Numbered from the stretch's first letter, positions 55,165 through 63,993 are shown. The stretch: DNA of 64,000 nt from Azotimanducus sp965220185 (GCA_965220185.1 OZ244807.1:1674001-1738000), one strand, 5' to 3'. Notes: generated by a model from the letters alone, not told the origin. A program made the numbers and translations.

Positions 55165-56256
55165 ATGAAACACCAAATCTATTCCATTTTCGCCGCGCTC
55201 GCTTCGCTGCCAGCGCTCGTCTTTGCCAATCTCGCCCACTACGATACGGACAGCGACGGCCATTTGTCAGCGCGGGAGTTCGCGGTGTATTACCACGAAA
55301 AGGAGGCGCCTTCGATCTTGAAGTTCGATGTGGACGCTGATGGGGCGCTCAGTGACGAAGAGCTTGCCGCGCTTGCTGCCGAGATGGCGACCTTGAACGC
55401 CGCAGCCACCGAGCGTGCAAGCCTGTTCGCGGATGAGAATTCGTCAATGTCGGTCATGGAACGCCTCGGATTGCTCATTCGCGAATCGCATGCGGAGGCG
55501 AATCCTGGTGCCGATCATTCGGATCTCGCCGAGATTCGTGGTGCGAATTTTTCGATGACGCAGGACATGGCGAGCGACTCTCGCGTCATTTCCATGAAAG
55601 GCTCGGTCTTGCGTCCGCTCAATCTTGGGCGAACCTCGCGTCATTGGCTGCTTCCCGGTGTCGAGTTCAATCGCCTCACCAATGAAACCGAGCCAGAGCG
55701 TGAAATCGACTCGCTGACCTTTCGCATTGGTAGCGAGTTTACTGTGAACAGCAATCGGTTGGGCGGCGGTGCGCGGCTGCGAGTGAACCCTCTTGTGACC
55801 ACCAACTTTGGGTTCGATGTCGATGTGCGTGCTTTGGAGGTTCAGATCGAGCCTAATTGGCGGCTGGGCAGCCTGGGCTCGGCAAGGCGTTGGGGGCCGG
55901 TGAGCATCCACACGCGCTTGCTGTTTCAGGGCGAATACGGTGAAGTCGTTGATGCTGGCGAGCGTTCCGACTTGCAAGAAGGCGATGCCTTTGCGCGGGC
56001 GGGCGCGAGATTCGGTGCGACGCTGTGGCCGGTCGGCATTGAGCCGCTCGACGGCCTTGCCGGGTCGCTCAACTACGAGTGGTACCAGGACTTGAGTGGG
56101 GATCTGCGCGCGCGAAGGCTCTTCACTGCTGGCCTCTATTATCAACTCGATGCGCTTGGTCAAGTGACGCTTGAAAGCAAATACATCAAGGGTGACACAT
56201 CGGTCGCTTTGGAAGATGAGGAAACCTGGACGATTGGGCTCGGCGTGAAGCTGTGA
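55165..56256 (+). CDS. Exported EF-hand protein with predicted beta-barrel C-terminal domain
   Basis: 363 aa. Signal peptide about 1-21 (IYSIFAALASLPALVFA). There are two EF-hand calcium loops, DTDSDGHLSARE (27-38) and DVDADGALSDEE (55-66). From about residue 125 alternating hydrophobic and polar strands (LRPLNLGRTSRHWLLPGVEFNRL, GGGARLRVNPLVTTNFGFDVDVRALEVQIEPNW, SLNYEWYQDLSG, ETWTIGLGVKL) suggest an outer-membrane barrel ending in a hydrophobic residue. No family recognised for the whole. A calcium-sensing outer-membrane protein is a guess from domain order. Confidence 0.75.
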   Translation: MKHQIYSIFAALASLPALVFANLAHYDTDSDGHLSAREFAVYYHEKEAPSILKFDVDADGALSDEELAALAAEMATLNAAATERASLFADENSSMSVMERLGLLIRESHAEANPGADHSDLAEIRGANFSMTQDMASDSRVISMKGSVLRPLNLGRTSRHWLLPGVEFNRLTNETEPEREIDSLTFRIGSEFTVNSNRLGGGARLRVNPLVTTNFGFDVDVRALEVQIEPNWRLGSLGSARRWGPVSIHTRLLFQGEYGEVVDAGERSDLQEGDAFARAGARFGATLWPVGIEPLDGLAGSLNYEWYQDLSGDLRARRLFTAGLYYQLDALGQVTLESKYIKGDTSVALEDEETWTIGLGVKL

Positions 56257-56368
56257 CCGAAAACTCTGCACGAGGGCAGCGCAAGCGCTTGAAATTCTGA
56301 TAGTGCGCCCATATGTTGGGCTGACCGCGACTCGCACTTTTCTCATTGCACAACGAGGGACATTTGGC

Positions 56369-57298
56369 GTGATCGAAGCTCAAGGTCTCACGCGCTACTA
56401 TGGCGCGACGCTCGCCGTGGACAAGGTGAGCTTTTCTCTCTCTCAAGGCGAAATTGTTGGACTGCTCGGACACAATGGCGCTGGCAAATCCACCGTCTTG
56501 AAGCTCATGACGGGCGCGCTTGAACCCGACGAGGGCGAAGTGCGCCTGGACGGCGTCAAAATGGACGCTGCGGCCAACGCCATGAAATTCCAAGTCGGCT
56601 ACCTGCCTGAGAATCTGCCGCTATACGGCGATATGCAGGTGGTTGACTATCTCGACTATATGGCGTCGGTATATGGTCTTGAAGGAGGCTCTGTGCGCGA
56701 TGCGGTGGTTCGCAGCATGAAGACGACTGAACTTGAGAGCCGCGCGTTTGATCGTATTGATCAGCTTTCGCGCGGGTTCAAGCAGCGCGTTGGTGTCGCG
56801 CAGGCGATTTTGCATGATCCCAAATACGTGATTCTCGACGAGCCGACCAATGGACTCGATCCGTCGCAAACGCTCGCCATGCGGCGTCTTTTGAAGCGCT
56901 TGTCAAAGGGCGCTGCGGTGTTGGTGTCAACCCACGTGCTGCAGGAAGTCAGCGCCGTTTGCGACCGCGTACTGATCTTGCGAGCAGGCGCGCTTGCAGT
57001 CGACCAGCCGCTGGCCGCGTTGCGTGAATCGAATCGCCTGATGCTTGCGAGTTCCGGGGATATTGGAAAAGTGAGAGCCGCGGTCTCAGGCATGGGCTGG
57101 GTGACGCAAGTCACGGAAGAAGATGGCGGATATGCGCTGGAAGTATCAGCTGACACCCTCGCCAATGATCGAGACGCTATCGCTGGCCTCGTGCGCGCTC
57201 TGGTGGAGGCGGGGATTCCGGTAAGCGGCCTCAGCACCGAGCGAAAGGATCTTGAGGCCCTGTTTCGTGAAGTGACGGAGGCTCGCCATGCAGCCTAG
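56369..57298 (+). CDS. ABC transporter ATP-binding protein (GldA-like)
   Basis: 309 aa from GTG 56369, with CGAGGGA as ribosome-binding site; an upstream in-frame start at 56303 is less likely. Walker A GHNGAGKST (34-42), signature LSRGFKQRVGVAQA, Walker B YVILDEPTNGLDP, and the switch histidine in LVSTHVLQEVS. This is the GldA/NatA type that powers ABC-2 permeases. It overlaps the permease gene by 11 bases and forms an operon with the next two genes. Confidence 0.93.
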   Translation: MIEAQGLTRYYGATLAVDKVSFSLSQGEIVGLLGHNGAGKSTVLKLMTGALEPDEGEVRLDGVKMDAAANAMKFQVGYLPENLPLYGDMQVVDYLDYMASVYGLEGGSVRDAVVRSMKTTELESRAFDRIDQLSRGFKQRVGVAQAILHDPKYVILDEPTNGLDPSQTLAMRRLLKRLSKGAAVLVSTHVLQEVSAVCDRVLILRAGALAVDQPLAALRESNRLMLASSGDIGKVRAAVSGMGWVTQVTEEDGGYALEVSADTLANDRDAIAGLVRALVEAGIPVSGLSTERKDLEALFREVTEARHAA

Positions 57299-60242
57299 CG
57301 AAATGTTCCGCATCGCCCGCAAGGAGTTTGGGCTCTATCTGAACAGCCCGGCTGGATATTTGTTTCTCGCAACCTTTGTCGGCGTGTGCCTTTTTGTGCT
57401 CTTCTGGGGCGAGGCATGGTTCGCGCGCAATATCGCCGATGTGCGTCCTCTGTTTGAATGGATGCCGCTGCTGCTTGTGTTCCTGTCGGCGGCGCTCACC
57501 ATGCGCATGTGGAGCGAAGAAAAGCGCACGCAAACACTTGAGCATGTGCTGACACTGCCCACGGGTCTCGCGCCGTTCGTGCTCGGCAAGTTTCTCGCCT
57601 GCTGGGGGCTGCTTGGTGTCGCGCTGCTACTAACGGTGCCGCTCCCTATCAGTGTCTCCTATTTCAGCGGACTTGACTGGGGACCGGTGATTGCAGGCTA
57701 TCTGGCCGCTATGCTCCTTGGTGCCATGTATTTGGCAATTGGCCTCTTCGTGAGCGCCCGCACGTCGAGCCAGATCGTCAGCTTGATCCTCGCGACGCTT
57801 GTCAGCGGCGCCTTCTATATCGTCGGCTCCGGGCTGCTGACTGATCTTGTTGGCAATCGTTTAGGTGAGTGGATGCGACTTATTGGCAGCGGCTCTCGAT
57901 TCGAAAGTATTACCCGAGGCGTCATCGATATTCGCGATCTCGTGTATTCGCTGTCGTGGGCCGCCGTCTTTCTTGTGCTGTGCATGCATGGCTTGAGTGC
58001 GCAGCGATTTGCTGGGCGCGGGCAGAAAAGGTCACACGTCCGCGCCCGCGTGGCGGTCGCCTTGGTTGTGGTCAACTTGCTCGCAGTCAACGTCTGGCTG
58101 CACGGCATCAAGGTCTTGCGCGTGGATGTCACCGAGGGCGATCAATACTCGCTGTCCGAAACCACTAGGAATTTTCTCGCGCAACTTCGAGAGCCGCTTT
58201 TGATTCGTGGCTACTTCAGCAGCAAGACGCATCCGCTGCTCGCGCCGCTCGCGCCGCAGCTTGAAGATTTGCTCGCTGAGTACGAAGTCGCTGGCGGTGG
58301 TCGCGTGCGTGTCGAGATCATCGATCCAATGCTCGACGCGGAAGCGGAAGACGAGGCCAACAGCAAATATGGCATTCGGTCAGTGCCGTTCCAAATCGAG
58401 GACCGCTACCAGTCCAGCCTTGTGAACTCCTACTTCGATGTACTGGTGAGCTACGGCGATGAGTATGAAGTGATCGGCTTTGGCGACCTGATTGAAGTCA
58501 AGGTGAGCGGCGAGTCTGGTGTCGATGTGCAGCTTCGCAATCCGGAGTTTGACATCACCAGCCGTGTTCGCAAAGTGCTGCTCGATTTTCAATCCGGCGG
58601 CGAAGTGCTTGCGAGCTTGGATACGCCGGTCGAATTTGTCGCCTATGCATCCTCTGACGAAATCTTGCCACCAAGCCTCGCGGAGTATCTTGCCGTGGTG
58701 ATGGAGGTCATGCGGGAAAAAGCGGGCGAATCAGATGGCAAGCTAAGTGCATCGCGCATTGATCCTGATGCGGACGATGGCAGCGTGGCTGCGTATCTAA
58801 GCCAGAACTACGGCTTCAGCCCCATGCGCGCGAGTCTCTTTGACACAGCGAGCTTTTACTTCTATCTGACCATGACCGATGGCGAGATTCTGGTCACCTT
58901 GTCGATCCCCGAATCCCAGGATCGAGATGGCTTTGAGCGTGTGCTTGACACTGCCCTCAAGCGCTTTGCAAGCGGCTATCTGAAATCAGTGGCGCTCAGC
59001 ACGCCGCAGCCGCAGCCGCCGCAGTTTGCTCAGCAGGCTGCGCAGCAAGGCATTACGCCAAACACTTATGAGCGGCTATTTGAGCAGCTCACATCAGGAC
59101 TTGATGTCGTGCGTAGCGATCTTGCCGATGGGCAAGTGCCGGAAGAAGCCGAGGCATTGCTTGTGGTTGACCCCTCTTCGCTCGGTGACAACGAGCTGTT
59201 CGCGATTGACCAGTTCCTGATGCGCGGCGGGACGGTGCTGATCTCGCTCGGTGCCTATGAGTCGTCGTTGACGTCTGCGAGCATTTCGGTGAGCCCGAGA
59301 GTTACCGGGCTTGAAGAATGGCTCGCGCACCATGGAATTGAGATCGGCGAGTCGCTGGTCATGGATGCGCGCAATTCAGCGTTTCCGGTGCCGGTGACGC
59401 GCCAGGTTGGCGGTTTCTCGTTCCAAGAACTGCGAATGCTTGACTATCCGTACTTTGTCGAAATTCGCGACGATGGCTTCAATGAGGATGCGGTCATAGT
59501 TTCGCAAGTGCCGCAAGTGTCGATGCCTTGGGCATCCCCCATCGAGATTGATTCGCAAGCGAACGCCGAACGACAGGTAACCGAGCTTCTGCGCAGCTCG
59601 AATGCTGCATGGCTCAGCACCAATACCAATGTCACGCCGCGCTTTTCCGAGGATGGGCAAGCACCGTTCGCGCCCGAAGGCGAGGTCCGCAGCCATGTCC
59701 TTGGCGCCATGATCGAAGGGCGCTTCGACTCGTTCTTTGCCGGCAAGGAATCGCCGCTGCTGACGGCGGCGATTGAAGCGCAGGCTACGGAAGACACTGA
59801 CGAAGAAGGCAAATCACAGGAAGATTCCGGCGGATTGGAAGAAGATGGCGCACAAGCAGGTGCCGGGGTGCTCGGATCTGTCGTCGAACGCTCGCCGGAA
59901 TCTGCGCGGCTGATCCTGTTGGCCTCGAACGAGTTTCTGTCAGACCGGAATCTGCAAATTATGGGCTCAATCGCGGGCATGGTGCAGCAAGGCTCTCTTG
60001 AGCTTGTGCAGAATGCTGTTGACTACGCGCTTGAGGACGCTGGGCTGATCAGCATTCGCTCGCGCGGGCACTTCAACCGCACCTTGCCGCCGACGACTCG
60101 CGAGCTGCAAATGGGTTTTGAGTATATGAATTATGCGCTCGCACTTGGTGGACTCGGCATCGTCTTTCTGTTGTCGCTCTATGCGCGACAGCGCAGGCGA
60201 CTTGCGTACGCAAGCTGGTTTAGCCAAGGGGAGAAGTCATGA
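57288..60242 (+). CDS. Fused ABC-2 permease (GldF-like) and GldG-like auxiliary protein
   Basis: 984 aa. Residues 1 to about 245 are a six-helix ABC-2 permease (FRIARKEFGLYLNSPAGYLFLATFVGVCLFVLFWGEAWF, MRMWSEEKRTQTLEHVLTLP). A membrane helix at about 250-270 then leads into a large extracytoplasmic GldG-like domain (RVDVTEGDQYSLSETTRNFLAQLREPLLIRGYFSSKTHP) and a C-terminal helix (ALALGGLGIVFLLSLYARQRRR). The parts are separate genes in gliding Bacteroidetes but are often fused in proteobacteria, where the transported substrate is unknown. An acidic low-complexity stretch (ATEDTDEEGKSQEDSGGLEED) precedes the last part. Confidence 0.92.
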   Translation: MQPSEMFRIARKEFGLYLNSPAGYLFLATFVGVCLFVLFWGEAWFARNIADVRPLFEWMPLLLVFLSAALTMRMWSEEKRTQTLEHVLTLPTGLAPFVLGKFLACWGLLGVALLLTVPLPISVSYFSGLDWGPVIAGYLAAMLLGAMYLAIGLFVSARTSSQIVSLILATLVSGAFYIVGSGLLTDLVGNRLGEWMRLIGSGSRFESITRGVIDIRDLVYSLSWAAVFLVLCMHGLSAQRFAGRGQKRSHVRARVAVALVVVNLLAVNVWLHGIKVLRVDVTEGDQYSLSETTRNFLAQLREPLLIRGYFSSKTHPLLAPLAPQLEDLLAEYEVAGGGRVRVEIIDPMLDAEAEDEANSKYGIRSVPFQIEDRYQSSLVNSYFDVLVSYGDEYEVIGFGDLIEVKVSGESGVDVQLRNPEFDITSRVRKVLLDFQSGGEVLASLDTPVEFVAYASSDEILPPSLAEYLAVVMEVMREKAGESDGKLSASRIDPDADDGSVAAYLSQNYGFSPMRASLFDTASFYFYLTMTDGEILVTLSIPESQDRDGFERVLDTALKRFASGYLKSVALSTPQPQPPQFAQQAAQQGITPNTYERLFEQLTSGLDVVRSDLADGQVPEEAEALLVVDPSSLGDNELFAIDQFLMRGGTVLISLGAYESSLTSASISVSPRVTGLEEWLAHHGIEIGESLVMDARNSAFPVPVTRQVGGFSFQELRMLDYPYFVEIRDDGFNEDAVIVSQVPQVSMPWASPIEIDSQANAERQVTELLRSSNAAWLSTNTNVTPRFSEDGQAPFAPEGEVRSHVLGAMIEGRFDSFFAGKESPLLTAAIEAQATEDTDEEGKSQEDSGGLEEDGAQAGAGVLGSVVERSPESARLILLASNEFLSDRNLQIMGSIAGMVQQGSLELVQNAVDYALEDAGLISIRSRGHFNRTLPPTTRELQMGFEYMNYALALGGLGIVFLLSLYARQRRRLAYASWFSQGEKS

Positions 60243-61216
60243 TGCGATTCACGCGAAACACCATCAATGTGCTCATCGGCGCGCTCGCTGCGCAAGCTGT
60301 CCTCGCGGCGCTGCTGCTCGTGCCGAGGGATCAGGCAGATGATCCACTCGTCACCTTCGATTTCGAAACGGTGGACGAGATTCGTGTGTCGGGGAACGAG
60401 GATGAAGCGATCAGCCTGTCTTCGCAAGCAGGGGCATGGACAATGTCAGGTGATTTGCCCGTGGATGCATCGCGGATCGAGTCATTGAACGAAGTGTTTG
60501 TCGGCGATCGATGGACCTGGCCGGTCGCATCCACAAGCGATGCTGCGAAGCGCTTCGAGGTCGCCGAGGACAAGTTCCAGCGCCGTATCGAATTGCTTGC
60601 GGACGACGAACAGGTCGCCACGCTCTATCTTGGCACGTCGCCCGGATTTCGGCGTATTCACGCGCGCGAAGCCGATTCCGAGAACATATATTCAATCGAG
60701 CTTGCCACTTACGATTTGCCGCTCGATACGGACGACTGGCTCGACAAATCGCTGATTGAGGCGCCGGCGAGCATCGAATCCATGTCCCGCCTCGGGCTGT
60801 GGAGTGCTGAGCTTGACGGTGAAGGCGAGTGGGCGATTTCCGATTCGTCGTTGATGGCCAAGAGTAGCGAGCTCGCGAGCATGGCAACGCGCCTTGAAAC
60901 CTTGCGCGTCATGGGCATTGCTGACGCAGTACCTGAGCACGGTCCCGATTTGGAGTTTGAGATTACTGCTGCTGGTGTCGATGTGCGCTACGCCTTCTAC
61001 CGGCCGCCAGAAGAGGTCGAAGAGGGCGATGCGGAGGCAGAATCAGCGTTCAGCGCATCGGTCCGCGACACGCTCGTCAAGTCGAGCCTGCGGGATGAGT
61101 ACTTTCGAGTGTCAAGCTTTACCGTCGATCAGCTTGACAAGACGCTTGCGGACTTGATTGACGCCGCTGCTGAGGATGCTGACGCAGACGCGAATTTCTA
61201 TGACACAGGACACTAG
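60239..61216 (+). CDS. DUF4340 domain protein, partner of the Gld-like ABC system
   Basis: 325 aa. One N-terminal membrane anchor (TINVLIGALAAQAVLAALLLV), then an extracytoplasmic DUF4340 body (DFETVDEIRVSGNEDEAISLSSQAGAWTMS..., RRIELLADDEQVATLYLGTSPGFRRIHAREADSENIYSIEL). It follows GldA and GldFG genes in many proteobacteria. It overlaps the permease gene by 4 bases. Its last residues (YDTGH) and stop are encoded by an 18-base IS end, so the original C-terminus has been replaced. Confidence 0.9.
   Translation: MMRFTRNTINVLIGALAAQAVLAALLLVPRDQADDPLVTFDFETVDEIRVSGNEDEAISLSSQAGAWTMSGDLPVDASRIESLNEVFVGDRWTWPVASTSDAAKRFEVAEDKFQRRIELLADDEQVATLYLGTSPGFRRIHAREADSENIYSIELATYDLPLDTDDWLDKSLIEAPASIESMSRLGLWSAELDGEGEWAISDSSLMAKSSELASMATRLETLRVMGIADAVPEHGPDLEFEITAAGVDVRYAFYRPPEEVEEGDAEAESAFSASVRDTLVKSSLRDEYFRVSSFTVDQLDKTLADLIDAAAEDADADANFYDTGH
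61199..61216. repeat. Solo IS630-type end
   Basis: TATGACACAGGACACTAG, identical to the right end of the MITE at 22202-22464 plus its CTAG target. No matching left end lies nearby. The same 18 bases occur at 63151-63168 in the same orientation. Confidence 0.7.
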
Positions 61217-61317
61217 TGCTCCATCAAACTAATAATACCGGATCAGCGCGCCCACAAGCGTCCAGATGTGAGGCGGAGGCTCGCAGACGTATCCGGCATT
61301 ATTAGTTTGATGGAGCA
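61217..61317. mobile_element. Small inverted-repeat element (MITE), about 101 bp
   Basis: TGCTCCATCAAACTAATAAT at the left and its reverse complement at the right, extending to about 27-base arms through CCGGAT/ATCCGG. CTAG precedes and TTAG follows, possibly an imperfect 4-base target duplication. There is no coding capacity. Its right end and flank recur at 18259-18303. Confidence 0.7.
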
Positions 61318-61327
61318 TTAGGTAAGC

Positions 61328-61422
61328 TCTGAACAAGTCCATCCTTGGACTTGTTCAGACTCGCAAAACAGAATTGTGATTGAAGTTTTGCTCGCGACTT
61401 CAATGCCTTGCGGCACTGAAGT
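61328..61422 (-). ncRNA. Second hairpin array (three hairpins), paralogue of the array at 54911
   Basis: Read on the - strand: ACTTCAGTGCC-GCAA-GGCATTGAAGT, GCAAAAC...GTTTTGC, then TCTGAACAAGTCCA-AGGA-TGGACTTGTTCAGA. The order and the GAG linker before the last hairpin are as at 55032-55126. Stems differ from that array by paired changes (A:T to C:G, G:C to A:T, T:A to A:T), while the GCAA and AGGA loops are unchanged. The 198 bases from 61423 to the next gene show nothing further that I can name. Confidence 0.6.
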
Positions 61423-61620
61423 CGGCGGCGCGTCGAATGCCATGCCTTTGGTCATGCGTATGGCCGTTCCACCTTTGATGGGTATGGTGTAAATGTCGCC
61501 GAGTGGGTGATGATGAGGCTGATGAGGAGGATTCGATTCATTGTGATGACGAGCATCGGCGACGCGGGCATGTTGCTCGCACTACAATGTTGGGCCGATG
61601 ACTTCAAGTGTGGATCGGTC

Positions 61621-62289
61621 ATGTCCGTGAAAAGTGCCCGAGGCATCGTCATTGCGCTGTTCGCGGCGGCCATATCGAGTCCGCTTGCCGCCGCTGAAGT
61701 CACCCACTACGACTATCTAGCCTACTCGAGCGGAGTCGCGGCAGGCAATGCGAATATCCGTGTGCGCCGCGATGGTGAGCACTACGAGATCCATGGCCAA
61801 GCGCAAGCGACAGGTCTCTTCAAGTTGTTTTCCGGCTGGCGAAGTTGGTTTCGGGTATCAGGGCGTGCGGTACCCGGTATGCTGGTAACAGAAGTGTACG
61901 AGCACTTCGAGTCTAATCGCTCGCGCATTAAGGAGGTCAAGGTAGTCGATGGCATCACCGAATATGTGCGCAATGGCGAAGTCCGTGCGCCAACCGAAAG
62001 CGCAGCAGCAGTTGATGTCTTTTCGCTGATTTTCGTGCATGGCGAGTGCGATGAAGGCTTCCGAACGCACAGCGGACGCATGGGATACGATGCGTTGCGC
62101 GTGTCAAAAGAGGTGACAAAGTCTTCCGAGACCTGTGTCTACTCGGTGCTTGATGATGAAGGCGCTCGCTTTCGTGCGACGATCTCGCTTGATGAGATGA
62201 ATGGCGTTCGCGCGCCGGTCGAGCTTGACTTTTCTGGCTATCAGCTTGGCCGCTTTCGCTTGCAAGATTTGCAGGTTTACGATGAGTAG
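61621..62289 (+). CDS. DUF3108 domain exported protein
   Basis: 222 aa from the ATG at 61621, which gives a clean signal peptide (SARGIVIALFAAAISSPLAAAE); the frame is open 38 codons further upstream. VTHYDYLAYSSGVAAGNANIRVRRDGEHYEIHGQAQATGLFKLFSGWRSWFRVSGR is the DUF3108 pattern, and YQLGRFRLQDLQVYDE ends it. The family is periplasmic or outer-membrane linked with unknown function. It precedes the dienelactone hydrolase by 3 bases. Confidence 0.85.
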   Translation: MSVKSARGIVIALFAAAISSPLAAAEVTHYDYLAYSSGVAAGNANIRVRRDGEHYEIHGQAQATGLFKLFSGWRSWFRVSGRAVPGMLVTEVYEHFESNRSRIKEVKVVDGITEYVRNGEVRAPTESAAAVDVFSLIFVHGECDEGFRTHSGRMGYDALRVSKEVTKSSETCVYSVLDDEGARFRATISLDEMNGVRAPVELDFSGYQLGRFRLQDLQVYDE

Positions 62290-62292
62290 CGC

Positions 62293-63060
62293 ATGGATTT
62301 GAACTGGACGAGTATCGAGGTGGAAGGTAGATACATGAGGGTGCTTAGCTGTTTGGCTAAGCAAGCCAATACGCCGGCTGTCATCCTCTGCATGCATGCC
62401 CCTGGCGTGGATGGCTTCATGGAAGCGATGGCACAAAGGCTTGCTCAAGCGGGCTACTCAGCCTATGTGCCCGACCTCTACTATCGACAAGGGGAAAGCG
62501 ACGATGGCCCGCTTGAGCGCATGGGCCGATTGCGAGATGCTGAGCTGGAAGTCGATGTGGCTGCGGTGCAACGCCATGTCGCCGATCAAGGACATTGGCG
62601 CATCGCCGCCGCGGGCTTTTGCATGGGTGGTCGAATCGCGCTTATTGCCGCATCGGTGCTACCCTCGCTTGATGCTGTCGTGTCTTTTTACGGCGGATTC
62701 ATTCGCGAATCTTGGGGCGAGGGTGCGCCGCCAATTGCGCGTGCGGCGTCAATCACCTGCCCCACGTTTCTGATTGGCGGCAAGGAAGACACCAATCCGT
62801 CGCCCGACGACATCACCGACCTCTCACATGCGCTCGATGCGAAAGGCAATCGACCGCAGGTGTCAATATTTGACGACGTTGGCCACGCGTTCCTCAACTT
62901 CAGTCGGCCAGGCTACCGAGATGACATCGCAATGCGCGCCTGGCAAGAGTTTGAGCTATTCTTGTCAAGCCATTTGGCAAGCGTTCCTGATCAGACCTTC
63001 CCTAGGAGCCTGCGCCGCAGGAATTCGCGGCTGCAAATCCGCTTCCACTCGTCCCTTTGA
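62293..63060 (+). CDS. Dienelactone hydrolase family protein with repeat-derived C-terminus
   Basis: 255 aa. The DLH triad is visible: Cys110 in AAAGFCMGGRIAL, Asp166 in IGGKEDTNPS and His198 in DDVGHAFLN. The natural domain seems to end near ELFLSSHLAS (230). Residues from about 234 (QTFPRSLRRRNSRLQIRFHSSL) are encoded by a dispersed repeat that has overrun the original stop. The family hydrolyses dienelactones in chlorocatechol breakdown, but most members have other, unknown ester substrates. Confidence 0.9.
   Translation: MDLNWTSIEVEGRYMRVLSCLAKQANTPAVILCMHAPGVDGFMEAMAQRLAQAGYSAYVPDLYYRQGESDDGPLERMGRLRDAELEVDVAAVQRHVADQGHWRIAAAGFCMGGRIALIAASVLPSLDAVVSFYGGFIRESWGEGAPPIARAASITCPTFLIGGKEDTNPSPDDITDLSHALDAKGNRPQVSIFDDVGHAFLNFSRPGYRDDIAMRAWQEFELFLSSHLASVPDQTFPRSLRRRNSRLQIRFHSSL
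62986..63059. repeat. Dispersed repeat, copy 3
   Basis: It starts CCTGATCAGACCTTCCCTAG. Bases 63002-63059 match 8331-8388 (52 of 58) and the first part matches 27813-27852. It supplies the last codons of the hydrolase gene. Confidence 0.75.
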
Positions 63061-63150
63061 ACGCTCGATTTCGTCAAATATGACTCGATATTATCCTCAA
63101 TCGACCGTCCAAAGAGACGGCGGAGTCGAATTTTCGCTTGCGCAACTTCC

Positions 63151-63168
63151 TATGACACAGGACACTAG
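63151..63168. repeat. Solo IS630-type end, second copy
   Basis: TATGACACAGGACACTAG, identical to 61199-61216 and to the right border of the MITE in the Fic gene. It ends 3 bases before the next start codon. Confidence 0.7.
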
Positions 63169-63171
63169 CCA

Positions 63172-63993
63172 ATGACGTTTGGATTCCACGAGCCTTGTGA
63201 GATTAGCTCTACCGAGAGCGATGCGTATCTCAATTTCGCGATCGAACTTGGCTTGTGCGCTAGCGAAGCAATACTGCCGCACTTTAGGCCCGTGGCAGCG
63301 CGTATTGAGAGCAAGCTCCGGGAGGGCTACGATCCGGTCACGCAAGCTGACCGGGCGGCCGAGGAGGCTATGCGCCGTCTGATTGACGAGCGATTCCCTG
63401 ATCATGGTGTGTTCGGCGAGGAGTTTGGCTTCAGGAAGGGTTCTAAATTAAGTTGGGTTCTCGATCCGGTCGATGGCACGCGCGCGTTTGTGATGGGATT
63501 GCTGCATTGGGGCACGCTGATAGCGCTCTTCAATGGCGAACGCCCTTGTATTGGCGTGTTGCATCAGCCGTTCTTGAAAGAGACTTTCGCTGGCGATGGG
63601 AGGCACGCTTTTCGCATATTCGACGGTGCTCGGCAGGCACTTGCTACTCGCTCATGCACATCGATGAGCGATGCCTTGAGCGCGAGCACTTCACCTGACA
63701 TGTTTGTGGCCGAAGCGCACACTGAAGGATTCAAGCGCGTGCGCGACCGCGCGCGCGACATGCGCTACGGCACGGATTGCTATGCATACGCCATGCTCGC
63801 ATCGGGTCATATCGACCTTATTATTGAAGCGAGCCTGCAAGCCTATGATGTGCAGGCACTCATTCCAATCGTCGAGGGCGCAGGTGGCATGCTGACAACT
63901 TGGGAGGGCGAGAATGCATCGATGGGGGGCGAGATCGTAGCAAGCGGTGACCCAAGACTTCACGAACAAGTACTCAAGGAGCTTCAATCATGA
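63172..63993 (+). CDS. Inositol monophosphatase family protein, probable histidinol-phosphatase (HisN-like)
   Basis: 273 aa. The metal site is complete: GVFGEEFG, WVLDPVDGTRAFVMGLLHWGTLIALF, and a late Asp in EASLQAYDVQALIPIVEGAGG. VTQADRAAEEAMRRLIDERFPDHGVFGEE and the GTDCYAYAMLASGHIDLIIE segment are closest to HisN-type histidinol phosphatases; inositol- or 3'-phosphoadenosine phosphatases are alternatives. The ATG follows an IS end by 3 bases, so its own promoter and ribosome-binding site may have been replaced. Its stop overlaps the next ATG. Confidence 0.86.
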   Translation: MTFGFHEPCEISSTESDAYLNFAIELGLCASEAILPHFRPVAARIESKLREGYDPVTQADRAAEEAMRRLIDERFPDHGVFGEEFGFRKGSKLSWVLDPVDGTRAFVMGLLHWGTLIALFNGERPCIGVLHQPFLKETFAGDGRHAFRIFDGARQALATRSCTSMSDALSASTSPDMFVAEAHTEGFKRVRDRARDMRYGTDCYAYAMLASGHIDLIIEASLQAYDVQALIPIVEGAGGMLTTWEGENASMGGEIVASGDPRLHEQVLKELQS

